From: Byssothecium circinans
Taxonomy: Eukaryota > Ascomycota > Dothideomycetes > Pleosporales > Massarinaceae
Length of the DNA: 64,000 bases
Assembly (NCBI GenBank): GCA_010015675.1
Contig: ML977024.1
Span: 154,918-218,917, forward strand
Direction: 5' to 3'
This document shows positions 1-12,099 of the stretch, one piece after another; position 1 is the first letter of the stretch, and each line of letters begins with the position of its first letter. The notes under the pieces were generated by a model. The model searched no databases and had not been told where the DNA came from. It was given only the letters and a program-made list of their open reading frames with translations. Both the position numbers and the translations under genes were made by a program.

Positions 1-889
1 ACGGCTGTGATGAACCCGTCGTACGGTCCCCGGGACGCATACTGCATCCTCACCGCCTCATCAACTTTCAGGCAAAGGACTAGGGTCCATAGTTAACCAT
101 TCAACCGTCCCGCTTCCTCACCGACAGGTGTGTAGCCCGTCACTTTGGTTGCTGGGTATGGATGGGATGGGACGGGACGGGACGAGATGATAGGACAAAT
201 AAATTTATCTTTTAGTGCGAGGACGGACGGGGGGGCATTCGCCGCTTGACCGCCCCATCTTGTCGTGAAGCGGCTTGGAAGTCGATACCAGCCGGCCCTT
301 TCTCAGGCCTGCTGGTTTCACCAGAAAAGAGGCTGGCATTTGTGGAGTTAATGATGCTGTCATGCACAAGACTGCTCACGGCTTCCAACAGCGCGACCTC
401 ATCGGTTCAAATTGTGCAAGGATGAGAGCTTCATCGTGCACTATTCTCTCAGTGGAGGACTGCAGCAGCATAGGCTCACAATCAAAAGTCCATACGCGCA
501 GTTAAGATCCGGGGTTGGATGCTAAACTATCATTCCAAGATACGCAGAGTTGTAACAACTTCGAGCGCGACGATGACAAGCAGTGAAGAACCGCAGGTAG
601 ATTTTCAGGTCCACTATCAGCCGAACGCCATTTCGAATGAAGAAGTTCTTCCTTGTTTGTGTACATTCAACTCATAAGAAAGATGTCAAGATGCAAATTA
701 GCTCCTACCTTCGATCTCTTGCACCAAGTGACAAGGCGAACGATCCAGTCCAACCACAGTCATGGTAGCGTGAAATGCGAATTACCCAGGACGATTCACA
801 CCTGAATAATACATACAAAAGAGCCAAAAAGGGAAATCTATCGATTCTTCTAAGAATACAAGCTCATGCATATATTCATAATCAACCTA
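1..889. other. Intergenic sequence, no gene seen
   Basis: No reading frame here looks like protein. The only local structure is a G-rich run of imperfect GGGAY/GGGACG pentamers near 160-190 and a GGACGG run near 220-235. A 76-codon open frame at 275-505 has no codon or motif support. Confidence 0.5.
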
Positions 890-2170
890 TCATCCTTCCC
901 AATCGGGTAGATCAGATAAGACCCCTAACAATCTATCGATCACGGCAGTGAAATTTCACCGCCAAAACCACAGTTCAAGACTCCTATGCAAAGCTCGTCA
1001 ACATTGGAACCTCCTCACCAACCTTTCCAACATCCTGCGCCCCAACGCCTCCCTACCAAATTTTCAGCCTTACCAATTAGGTAAGATCTGATAAGCTACT
1101 GATCTAGTCATCAACCACAGGCGAAATTTCACCTCGAGGCGACCTCAACTCGCAATTCAAGAGGCTCTTCAACGCCCTCAAGGCCTCGAATCCTCACTAC
1201 TAATTTCCAACCTTCCTGATTAGGCAAGATCTGATAAGCATGTTATCAATCCATCGATCGCAGAGAGTTTCACATCATTTTCAACACAGCCACCAAATGT
1301 CAACTTTCCTGATTGGGTAACATCTGATAATCTCGTTATCTACCTATCGATCGCAGAGGTGAAACTACACTGCCAGGCGCGCTTAACTCGTGACACAAAA
1401 AAGTCCAACAACGCGCGTTGACAGACCACAGGCAGAGCCTCGCAACAATGTCCACACTTAATCGACCCTACTTAACCACCTAGGATACATAGGGAAATTA
1501 TTGAAACCCATCGATCGCAGAGGTGAAATTTCACGTCGCACAGCTCCAGTAACCTGCGACTCAACACCAACCTACCGCCAACATCAAACAACCTCAGCCT
1601 TCCTAATAAGGAAGGCAACTGAAACCCATAGATTACAGTAAGAAACAGGGTCTGTAGGCTAGAAATCTTCAGTCCAACCAAACTCGACAAAGACCTGCGT
1701 TGACCTCTACGCTGACAACCTTCCTAAGAGCTAAGAGGAAAGCTGAGAAGCCAACTTTCCCGATTGGGGAATCTTGTCAAACCGTCGATCACTGTCAGAA
1801 AAGAGCGTCATTCGGCTGGAAAAGCACGATTGGATTGAACTTTTGACTGAATTTTGGAAAGCGCCGTGACGAACGCCACGCTGACCTTCGCGAAGTTTCA
1901 GGCATTTAAGTCGAGCAGGCAGTTTTCAACCTTCCTAATCTAGACATCCTGCTCAAAACCGTGGATTATAGCAACGGACCGTTACATACTCACAGGCTGA
2001 AAAACGATGCAACGAAACTCTGCAACGCGTCATGTCAGCCTACACGCAGAGCTTCGCCAAGCTTTGAAAATCTGGGACGAGCGGGCAGATTTTCAAACTG
2101 CCTGTTTGGGAAGGACTTGATAAGCGGGTCTTATCTAAGGTGTGGAAACTGGTGCGAAATTTCTCGTAGG
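890..2170. repeat. Diverged tandem repeat array, about 8-9 units
   Basis: Units of roughly 100-180 bp recur with two recognisable landmarks. The first resembles CTTCCTGATTAGG followed by AGATCTGATAAG (near 895, 1075, 1215, 1305, 1600, 1750, 1930 and 2100). The second, 20-40 bp later, resembles ATCGATCGCAGAGGTGAAA and often continues into TTTCAC (near 934, 1120, 1255, 1347, 1511, 1640, 1785, 1960 and 2145). Spacers between units also share GACGCTGACC-like and TTCAAGRCTC-like text. Copies are too diverged for a recent minisatellite. No gene covers the array; it lies downstream of the C1-THF synthase stop. Confidence 0.6.
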
Positions 2171-2719
2171 GTTGGGTTCTGTTAAGGGTGGCGAGGGACT
2201 TCGGGAGGAGGGATGTGTAGGTGGGGGTTTTAGGTGGAAGAATGTAGCACTGATAAAATCGTTTCCGGAAAGAGGGAAGTTTGGAACGGAGGATGAAGGG
2301 CGGTTTACGATCTTAGTTTTCACGTTGACCTAGCTGAAGGCTTTGTTGTTGGTGTGATGTTCTTGTAGTGCAAGTGGTGTGTGAAGGGGCGTAGTGCAGA
2401 TATGAAGCGCCTCCCCTTCACCGCCTCATAAAGTGCATCTAGGTTGCAATCTTCGATTTTGGGAACTTTTTTTGATGCTCTATATCTACCGCTGGTACAT
2501 CGCAAGTGTTGAATGATATAACCCAGCCAAGATCGATGACCACCACACACGCCTCTTAGATGCAAAATGTTGAACAGAGAATGAAAGGCCATCTAGTTGA
2601 GGAGCGCCAGAGTACAAATGCTCGAGTGTTGAATGCATCCGTCATATATCCCATTTTTCTCCAGAAGTCCCATAGACGCCATGCCCCAGTCACTTCTATC
2701 GCCACAAGTGATGTAGAGT

Positions 2720-5700
2720 TTAGAATAGTCCATCAATCTCTCCAGTCTCCGTATCAACATCGACATTCAAGTATCCTGGCGCAGTAGGTAGACCTGGAAT
2801 GGTCTGGATGTCAGCCGCAAGCGCATAGAGATACCCAGCACCAGCCGCCATTCTGACATCTCGAATCGGCACCGTGAAGCCAGTCGGTGCGCCCTTGAGC
2901 GCCGGATCGTGAGAAAGCGAGTACTGCGTCTTCGCAATGCAGATGGGGAGATTTCCGAGGCCTTGCTTGACATATGTATCCACCTTCTTCTGGGCGAGTT
3001 CGGAGAACTCAACCTTCTCAGCGCCATACATCTGCTTGCAGATGGCTTCCATGCGCTCTTGTACGCCGCCATCAAGGTTGTAGAGGAGCTTGAAGTCAGG
3101 CTTGGGCTTTGCACTTGCGGCGATAATACCTTTGGCAAGTTCGACAGCGCCTTTGCCACCTTCAGCCCAGTGGTTGGCGGGGATGGCGTCTTCAGCACCG
3201 GCAGCGAGGGCTTCCTCCTTGACGACGTCGATCTCGGCTTGGGTGTCGGTCTCAAAGCGGTTGATGGCTACAACGACAGGCACGCCATAAGACTTAGCGT
3301 TGGAGATCTGTTTCTTGAGATTCACGCAGCCTTGACGGAGAAGGTCAACGTTCTCTGCGTTAAAGTCTTGGGGTTGTGCGTCCGGCACAACACCATGAGT
3401 CTTTAGGGCTCGGACTGTCGCGACGATGACAACTGTGTCGGGGACGAGACCGGATGATCGACACTTGATGTTGAAGAAACGCTCGCCGCCCATGGTGAAG
3501 TCGAAGCCGGCTTCTGTAATGACGTAGCCAGCCTTCTCGTTGGGGTCCTCATCAGGCTCTGTGCCTGCAAGCTTTAGAGCAAGCTTGTCAGCAAGCACGG
3601 AGGAGGCACCGATACTGATGTTCGCAAAGGGACCAGCGTGCACGAAGACTGGTGTACCCTCAAGTGTCTGCATCATGTTGGGCTTGATGGCATCTCTGAG
3701 AAGGGCAGTCAGAGCGCCTCCAGCACCGATGTCATCGCAAGTCACGGGCTCACCGCTGCGAGAGCTGGCGACCACCATGCGACCGATGCGCTCCCGCATG
3801 TCGTTGAGGTTGTTGCTAAGCGCGAGAATGGCCATGCACTCGCTAGCAACAGAGATGTCAAAGCCAGTCTCGCGAGTATGTCCCTTCTCAGTCGGTGCCT
3901 GGCCGACTGTAATGGCTCGGAGATGTCTATCGTTAACATCGAGTACGCGACGCCAGGTAATCGTTTCAGGGTCAATGTCTAACCTCGCGAATCGGCGAAT
4001 CTCATCCTCGGTGAGATCGTCGGGGTTCGTCTTGTCGATACCAAGCTTCTTCAGCCGGCGGAACATGATGGGTTTGAACTCTCGCTTCAGGCCTTTCTTT
4101 GTGGGGATCGGTACCAATCGTCTATAGAGTGGTCCATCTTTCTGGGTGTTCTCATGGAACATACGCGTCTCAATGGCCGCGGCGAGCAGGTTGTTTGCTG
4201 CGGTAATGGCGTGAATATCTCCAGTAAGATGCAGGTTGAACTCGTCCATAGGGATGACTTGGCTGTACCCTCCTCCGGCGGCGCCACCCTTGATACCAAA
4301 AGTAGGTCCCATGCTAGGCTGGCGGACGTTGGCAAAGCTGATCTTGCCGAGGTGAGCGCCCAATGCTTGCGCGATGCCCATGGTCGTGGTCGACTTTCCT
4401 TCTCCTAGGGGCGTTGGGGTGATACCGGCAACAAGAACATACTTGCCGTTCTTGCGATGTTCGAGGCGACTCAAGAGTGACAAATCCACTTTTGCCTTTG
4501 ATGCGCCATACGGCTCCAGCTCGTGCGGCATGATACCAACCTCTTCTGCAATGTGGGTAATCTTCTTCGGATACTGTCTCCGCGAAATAGCGATATCGGA
4601 GGGTACTGGAGTTTGGAGTTTGAGGGGCAGCGGAGTGATGTGTCGCTGTTTCTGCCGGTCGAAAGTGGCATCAGCCGAATCCACCACGTTTTGCAGAAGC
4701 ATAGCTACTGTCATGGGGCCCACGCCTCCAGGCACAGGTGTAATTTGAGAAGCGACCTCGACCGCGGAGTCAAAGTCCACATCTCCCACCAGCCTCTGCC
4801 CGGACTTCTTCGTGTCGTCAGGAATGTAGTTGGTGCCGACATCAATGACCACGGCTCCAGGCTTCAGCCAGTCGCCCTTGACAAAGCCAGCTTGTCCGAT
4901 GGCTGCCACAACGATATCGGCCTGCTTGACGATCTCGGAGATATTGGCGGTCCTCGAATGGCATACAGTGACGGTCGCATCGGCGCTCTTGAGCAGGTAG
5001 CTCACGGGACTGCCCACGATATCGCTCCTTCCCAGCACCACGGCGTTCTTTCCGCTGATGTCCACGCCTGACTCCTGGAGTAAGACCATGACGCCCTTCG
5101 GTGTGCACGGCGTGAACAACGGCTTTCCACCCCGCTTCGCCAGCTCGCCAATGCTTGTGATTCCAAACCCGTCGACATCCTTTGCGTCGTCTACCGCCGA
5201 TGTGATGGTGTGCTCGGAGATGTGCTTGGGGAGGGGCAGCTGGACGAGGATGCCGTGGATGGTGGTCGAGCTGTTGTAGCCGTAGATGGTCTGGAGGAGC
5301 TCGGCCTCTGTAACGTCTTCGTCGAACTTGACGAGTTCGCAGTCGATATTGGCCTGCGGCTGTTCAGCGGGATACTCAATTGGGTAGGTGGGTGGGCACA
5401 AACCTCTTCGGCGGCCTTGAGCTTCATGCGCACATAGGTGCCTGTGGGGGTCAATTGCTGCTCTACTGGGGCGTGAGAAGGTACATGTACATACTCGAGT
5501 CTGACCTGTCACCGACTGCTACATGTTAGTCCATGGCTTCCGCACAAAGTTCAGAGCTCGACGAACCTTGGATAATTTTCAGACAAGGCCTATACCGCGC
5601 GTTGGTCTCCTGCTTCTTCTTGATCTGCGCACCGAGGCGTTCGCGAATGCTACGGGCAATGGCCGTGCCATCGATCTTGGTGGCCGTCATGACAGGCGCG

Positions 5701-5849
5701 CTGGAAGAAAAGAGTCGTGTCGGCACTGTTCGCTGAAGAGATATCGCAGTCTGGAGCGCACGCGGGGTACTACGGGTAGCTTGCGGCAGCGGAAAACCAC
5801 CGAGTCGCGTCAGCCGCCTACAGGTCGATATCGCACCCGACAGCCTCAT
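2720..5849 (-). CDS. ADE3: C-1-tetrahydrofolate synthase, mitochondrial-type trifunctional enzyme
   Basis: Trifunctional enzyme (methylene-THF dehydrogenase, methenyl-THF cyclohydrolase, formyl-THF synthetase) interconverting one-carbon folates for purine, thymidylate and formyl-Met synthesis. Exons 5567-5849, 5495-5515 (21 nt), 5404-5441 and 2720-5353 join in frame to 991 residues. Residues 1-53 are Arg/Ser-rich without acidic residues and end in a TRLFSSSAPV-type cleavage context, so mitochondrial import is likely. A second ATG at 5690 (Met54, MTATKIDG) sits exactly where cytosolic homologues start. The dehydrogenase/cyclohydrolase part (about 55-340) shows YVRMK with the likely catalytic Lys108, HGILVQLPLP, KDVDGFG, GRSDIVGSP and PVPGGVGPMT. 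The synthetase part (about 370-991) has the nucleotide loop TPLGEGKST near 427-437 and MDEFNLHLTGDIHAI. The internal 21-nt exon is required to make DRSDSSTYVRMK. Family assignment is secure; dual start use is inference. The yeast paralogues are ADE3 (cytosolic) and MIS1 (mitochondrial). Confidence 0.96.
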
Positions 5850-6404
5850 CGTTCACTCGAAGAACCTTCCAAAAGCGTCCCACAAGTCCAGCGCAGTGCT
5901 GTGTCTTTCCCCTAATCATCCACGGCTCTGGACCGATCAGATTTTCGATGACTCAGGGCATGTATTGCTGGGGCGGAACCCTGATTCCCGTTACCGCACT
6001 ACTTTATCTGGAGAGAAAGATTTTCGAGCCGCGTCAATGCATTCGACGTGGAATTGGATGCTCGATTACGTACTAGCTCCAACACAGATGCAGAATACGA
6101 GATCACTCAATTCACTAGGCTGTGCAATATATGAGTGTGGCAGAACCGTAAATTTGCATCTACCTTGTCTCCCTGACTTCTAACTGTCCGGAGTGGGCTA
6201 GCCTAAGTCAGCCCTACAGGAACCATGCCTTTCCATTCCCATTCCACTCTCTGGGTGCATTGATCGGCAAGCTATTATACAATCCATGCTCTTATGTTCG
6301 AAGACATGCTTCCAAGGTTGGGCTCAGATCCCGTGACATCCTCCGAACGCAAAACGAAACCCTTGCGTATCGCCGTGGTGGGCAACGGAGGAGATACGAG
6401 ATGC
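5850..6404. other. Intergenic between two minus-strand genes
   Basis: This is the promoter of the C1-THF synthase gene and the 3' flank of the SH3/J-like gene. It is mixed composition with no repeat, RNA gene or convincing ORF. Confidence 0.5.
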
Positions 6405-8265
6405 CTATCCCGCGCGACGGTCCGCAGGAGGGTTCATCATCCAGTCCATCAAGACCCCAAACATGACGAACAAAGCCTCCGCTTGAACCTTGAGTCGCTC
6501 GCGATGCTCCGGACGGCAGAATCGAGCAAACTTATCCGGATGCCAGTTGTTGCGCTGAGTTTTGAGCAACTCAAGCGAGTACTGGCCAGAACCGCGCAGG
6601 AGTTCGTGGAGGTCGTGAGCACAGATGCCGAGGGCTTCTTTCTTCACCTGCTGACAGGCGTCCCTGCCACAAGCGTCCATGTAGTCAGACAGCTTGGGGA
6701 ACGAGGTCATGTCGCCGGATCGCAACATCTTCTCCGTATCCTCTGCCCAACGACCGTAAGCCTCGCGCGGATCGGCATGCGGGCGCGTCTCCCCAAATTT
6801 CAGCGAGGTGCGGTGTGCCCAGCCTTTTTCCTTGCTCCCGTTCAACACGACGAACCAGTCCTTGCCCATGTCCTTCAGAACCTTGAGCTTCTCGCCTTTC
6901 TTCAAGTTCAGTTCCCAGGTGTCGTGACGATGCGGCCGACCATTGTGTTTTGCGAAGGCCCATTGGAAGAACTGGGGTCCACTGGACGGTTTCGGAACGT
7001 GTACGGCCTGCTGCTTCCCCTTCGACAGTGGTACAGAGGCCGAGGCGTTGAGATGATCATCGGCTGGCTTGGTAGACTCAGAGTGGCCAATGAATCTAGT
7101 ATTAGTAGGACCATCCGGCTCAGACTTTGGAAGGGTTACCAAAGGTTCAGCACAGGATTGCAACACGAGAGAATGGGAAAGTTACTTACGCTCTTGATAT
7201 CAGGCGTCTGCTCTGACGGCCCGGAAGGGTCCGGCACCTGCTCTGAGGGCCCCGAAGGATCCGGCACATCTTCCACCCGCGAGACCATGCTCTCCGATCC
7301 GAATCGCACGACAAATTCAATCTCTTTGCCAGGCTGCTGGGTCTTGATGAAGGCAAAGGTATCGCCAGTGGCGGAGTGAGCGTCGAAGGAGACGTGCTGA
7401 TGATGTTAGTCCTTGTCGACCAAGACAGGGGAATCCGTTGCGAAGCCTTTGTCACTTAATGTACTTACAGCTAGCATTGAGGGCTCTTCTCCATCGTTCC
7501 ACAGCTCTTCCCAACCTTTCAAAACGGCCTCCGACTTGAAATCCCAATGCTGCTTATCGGTCATGACGTAGTACGTCCCGTTTTTGTGCCATGCGACGTT
7601 CTTGAGCACACCTGACTGAATGGTTCCCCGCCAGCCAAGTTTCATATGCTTCTGCGGGCCAAGCTTTGGGTCCTGATGCTGAAAAGAGCTCAGTGCGCAT
7701 AGGGTTGAGAGAAGCGGCTGGGGGACCAAGTTGCTCGCCCAGAGAGCACCAGTCCAGGCGAGCCACGAACGGCCCTCACCAAGCTGCACACGTAGAGCTG
7801 ATGGTTTATGGATAGAAGACGCTGAAGAAGTGGCCCAGCTGACGAACACGTCTAGACTGGTCGGTGTCTCCGCGCCAGAACGGTGCGCAGGAAAGCCACC
7901 CCGCACTTCGTAGCAGATGAAGTATGAGTCGGGTTCGCTACCATACGATGCCCACACTACCTTCTTGACCCAACCGCCAAGGATATCTTCGCAAACTTTC
8001 GATGGAAGGAAAGTCCTGCGCTGTCAGTTTCGAACCGTGGAAAGCCCACTAGACTCCCAATACTTGACCGTGTATTCTGACCGCTTTGAACAACAACTTG
8101 AATGAAGAAAAAGACAAATACTTACGCAGAATAGCCGTTAGGCGTACCGCAGAACTGTCTGCCTTCCGGTCCAAAGGCGATGAAGTACTGGTCCGGGCCG
8201 AGCGGCTCGAGACGAGACAGCACGGTGGATGGATGGATCGCGTTGGGAGAGACTGTGGCAGCCAT
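6405..8265 (-). CDS. SH3-like and J-like (HPD) domain fungal protein, function unknown
   Basis: Exons 8126-8265, 7469-8015, 7190-7396, then a last exon ending 6405. Its acceptor is uncertain: at 7125/7124 (65-nt intron) or 7077/7076, giving about 522-538 residues. Both choices keep the frame. The start at 8265 (MAATVSPN) gives a block with YFIAFGPEGRQFCGTPNGYS, followed by W-rich segments of beta-type sequence, including VKKVVWASYGSEPDSYF. A tandem PDPSGPSEQ repeat lies in exon 3. The C-terminal half has an SH3-like stretch (WELNLKKGEKLKVL, DWFVVLNG, KEKGWAHRTSLKF). A terminal helical region holds WHPDKF, an HPD motif like that of J domains, followed by FVMFGVLMD. I recognise this as a recurring Pezizomycotina protein type but know no function; a chaperone-partner role would be inference from the HPD alone. 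The next gene upstream is eIF3i, divergently transcribed. Confidence 0.8.
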
Positions 8266-9196
8266 GGCTTCGATTTTGTGAAGAGACGTCGGGGTTGTCG
8301 AATGGTTGTCTGTCGGCGGGGTGTCGTGTTGGGCGAAAACAACAAGCGGTCGAGTTGTGTGGGCGTTGCTAGGGAAGGCGCAGGTGCCAAGCCTGACGAT
8401 AGAGCGTGTGCAACGAGATTGGACAGACAATTTGAAAGATAGGCATGAAGATTGCAGATGCGGAATTAAGGTGCACATATTTTGAAGATGCAAACGTTTT
8501 GAAGAGAGGAATGAAATTGACTTGGAATAGAAGAGTCAAGGAAAACCCTGGATGTGACCCTTTGGACTTCGTTTGAAGTATGTTGAGGCTTTAGGACGCA
8601 TGCTCGGCATGATATGTGGTACCAGATCATGAGTTCCGTAAACAATGTAGGCTTGAGGTGTGGAAACGTCGCAGTATGCTTTGAAGAAGGTCGGAATATA
8701 GAGTAGAAGTCGGGGTAGTGCGAGTTCTCTAGGCTTACTCCTCTAGAACGTTCGAATAAGGTCGCACTTACAAAGTGAGAGAGTTCGGACCGCTCTCACT
8801 ACAAGTATGAGATCCCAAACGACTCATGTGTGTAGATGCAGATACATGGACTTGCCTTATTGACGGAATGCATGACAAGTTTGACCAAACGGTGAGTCAC
8901 AGACAGTATGTTCTAACTCTTCTTCTTGCTTTCAAGTCCCAAAATGAACCAAGCACAATGACTAATTGACAATAGAGATGAGCGTCGTTAGCCGTGTGTG
9001 GTGGTGAACGATGATAGGAGATTCCAGAGGTCGTCATTCGGGGGCGAGGTGCGGGACACTGGCGCTAGAGCTGCATTGCGACTAGCGCAAAGTCACAGCC
9101 CACTTCAACATCGACTACGATATCAGAAGTTCGACTGCGAAAATCTCTAAAGCTCGCCACACCTCGTCTGATCTTCCGCTCACCACCACCAACAAT
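8266..9196. promoter_or_regulatory. Divergent intergenic promoter region
   Basis: This 0.93-kb space separates divergently transcribed genes (minus-strand start 8265, plus-strand start 9197), so both promoters must lie here. A CT/CA-rich stretch (CACCACCACCAACAAT) directly precedes the eIF3i ATG. No ORF or repeat was seen. Confidence 0.55.
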
Positions 9197-10367
9197 ATGA
9201 GGCCGATTCTTCTCTCTGGACACGAGCGTGCGCTGACGCAGGTCAAATATAACCCCGATGGCGACATTATTTTCTCCGTGTCAAAGGATCATGTGGTGTG
9301 CGCATGGTGTTAGTCCCCCACCCGCAACACGATGATACATATCTCGCTCACACAGTACAGACTCACACAATGGCGAACGCTTAGGAACCTACCATGGACA
9401 CCAGGGCGCTCTCTGGACTGTTGACGTCGACCCCACCTCCACACTCCTCGCGACCGGCGGTGCAGACAACACGATGCGGTTATGGGAGGTCAAGACGGGC
9501 AGGCTGCTAAAGACATGGGACTTCCCCACCTCGATCAAGCGCGTCGAGTTTTCGGCCGACGGCAGCCAGTTGCTCGGTGTGACGGAGAAGCGCTCTGGGC
9601 ATCTGGGAACCATCGTCGTCTACGAAATCAACCCCGACCCGGAGGCAAAGCAGTCAGATGAACACTTGTTGCGCATCGTATGCGAGGAAAGCAAGCCTAC
9701 CGTGGCTGGGTTCAGCTACTGCGCGTACTACATCATTGCTGGGCATGAGGATGGCTCCGTTTCCCAGTACGACGCAAAGACTGGAGAGCTTCTGTTCAAC
9801 AGGATGGTACATGAGCCGGATATGCAGAGTAGGTCACTGTCCAATCGACGAACAAGGAGCTTTACTAACATGGCAAAGTCACCGACCTTCAGTGGGCACC
9901 CGATCGGACATATTTCATTACCGCGTCGAAGGACAAGTCAGCGAAGGTAAGAACATTAGCCATGGATTATTAGAAATTGAGCTAACGTATGCAAGATCGT
10001 TAGCACCGACTCCCTCGAGGTCATGAAGGAGTTCGTGACCGACACGCCCCTCAACAGCGCTGCCATTACCCCTGTTAAAGACTTCGTAATCCTCGGAGGC
10101 GGCCAAGATGCCATGAGCGTTACCACAACGACAGCCCGACAAGGAAAGTTCGAAGCCCGTTTCTGGCACAAGATCTTCCAGGAGGAAATCGGCCGCGTCA
10201 GAGGCCACTTCGGCCCGCTCAACTACGTCGCCGTACACCCGCAAGGCACCGGATACTGCAGCGGTGGAGAGGATGGATACGTGCGTGTGCATCATTTCGA
10301 CAAGCCGTACTTCGACTTCATGTACGAGGTCGAGAGGGAACATGCCCAGGCACAAGCAAACTTGTAA
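9197..10367 (+). CDS. TIF34: Eukaryotic translation initiation factor 3 subunit I (eIF3i)
   Basis: WD40-repeat subunit of eIF3 that scaffolds the b-i-g subcomplex on the 40S ribosome during initiation. Exons 9197-9308, 9361-9828, 9879-9946 and 9996-10367 join to 339 residues, the family length. The N-terminus [19 protein letters not shown], the blade signature [36 protein letters not shown] and the C-terminal [30 protein letters not shown] are all diagnostic. The frame is intact across all four exons, with a 112-nt first exon ending within the codon for Tyr of CAWYSHNGE. Highly conserved and expected to be essential; nothing unusual was seen. Confidence 0.96.
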
Positions 10368-12099
10368 AGGTTGCTAGTTGACTGGCTGGACTACGATATG
10401 ATGCATACAACGGCGTTCCGGGGGCTGGTGTCAATCACTGTGTAGTCGAATCTGAATCTTAGGATCGAGGACGGTGCATGGTTCCGAAAAGCACTACTTT
10501 AAGTTCTGGAGGGGTGCAAACGATAGAGACAGAAGAATGTCTATTCAACAAAATGTTAATTGTGCACACACTGTCGGCTTTATGGTGGGATGGGAACTTG
10601 GTCAAGACCCATTCGGTGATTCTGCTTTCCTTGATATGTTACTTTACTCTTTGGTATATACTATAGTGAGTAAAATTTACCAAAGATTCCGAATATGACG
10701 CGGAAGCGCGCCGTTAATATCTGTGGGAATTCTATGTGTGAACGCAGGAAACTCACTAAGAGATCCGTAATCCGAGCTGGAAAAGAGTACTCGTGAGCCA
10801 CTAAGATCATTGTTGCGACATGTATAACTACCAGATGCTCCTTTTGAAAAGTTATTTAAAGAGAGCAAAGCGCTCAAAGAGCCCAGTTCTCCATCGCAGA
10901 CACCCGCAGACGTTACAAGTCGCTGATAGTATGGCCACATCCACAACCTCATCCTAAGCGAAAGAGCATCACTTCAGCTTCTATACCTAAAACTAAGCCC
11001 CAAGATTATGCAACCGTACTGCTTCCATTGAGGCGTGTTTTTACACTGGCGGGGAATGTTGCTTATGAGAAGGAGGAAGTGGACCTGACAAGTGAATATG
11101 TACATGACTATTATGCAGACTCTCTAGAGGAAAGCCGCTGGGATGTTGATATACATGGGTCTCAAGCGTGTCAGATGTGTGGAACTAGTGATTCGTTTCT
11201 TAGTTGAGATGCAGCATTGTCGGCAGCCCTTCTCAACATATTAGTACAGTGTCGAATCTAGGGTCTCTTCTTGGACCGGACTATAAAATGGATGACTGTA
11301 AGTCTCAGTCCCACTCTTTCAAAGCGTACAGGTCCCTCCTGACAGATTCGGTATCTTCGAAAACCTTTTTCTGTAAATGCTACTATAATACCTTACAGTT
11401 GCAAGCCTAACTTACAAAGAGGGACCCCGTCATCTACTAAACTCATACTTCATAGTTTACCATGCCAACCCCCAATACTTTGCATTAATTTTTGAGGGTT
11501 TTTAATCCTAATTTCCTTCTCGTCTCAATATGCATCCGCCCGTGAACCCTGTGCCTCAGACCACGAGGGCCCGAAAGGTGTCCATCATATCGTAAAGAGT
11601 CGTCTTGCCGGGTTTTAGATCACGGTTGAGTTTGCTTGGGTTGTGAGTCTGAAAGAAGTGATAGGGATTCTACTGTTGGAGAAGTAGTGATGCAGGCGCT
11701 GGAGTTGAGTAGTAGTCATGTCGCACGAGGCTGAGCCGACGTTTCCGATTGGCCAACTTTGTGGCCCGCAATGCCAAGGTCAACCTTGACACTTCAACCT
11801 GTCTGGTGAACTCCCATTTCGTCAACTTACATGGAATATTGCATGCATCCATTACCACTACCGAACATGATGCCTTCAACATGCTCGTGAGGCCAAGTCC
11901 ACGCAGCAACCGCCGCCCTCTCCTGCAGCAACATCAGCGAGGACATCAATCTGATCGCCACCCACAACATCCACGTTCCCAACCCCTGAGCGTGAATAAG
12001 TTTGTGTAGGCGGATACACTACTTACAAAATCTTAATTTTACTAATCCGAAAGCAGTGCCATCTTCTCAGCAGTTGTGGTCTTCGTCTTGTACATTTAT
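10368..12099. other. Long intergenic stretch, no supported gene
   Basis: About 1.7 kb, AT-leaning. Short open frames occur at 10474-10698, 11204-11410 and 11749-12009, but none has a motif or domain-like composition. The last part (about 11880-12056) may hold a first exon of the downstream phosphatase, because a branch-like TTTACTAAT and an AAAGCAG acceptor end at 12053-12056 in frame with it. Confidence 0.4.

Noticed and set aside
275..505. 76-codon frame at the left edge
   Set aside because: No homology-like features, no start context, and flanked by non-coding repeats.
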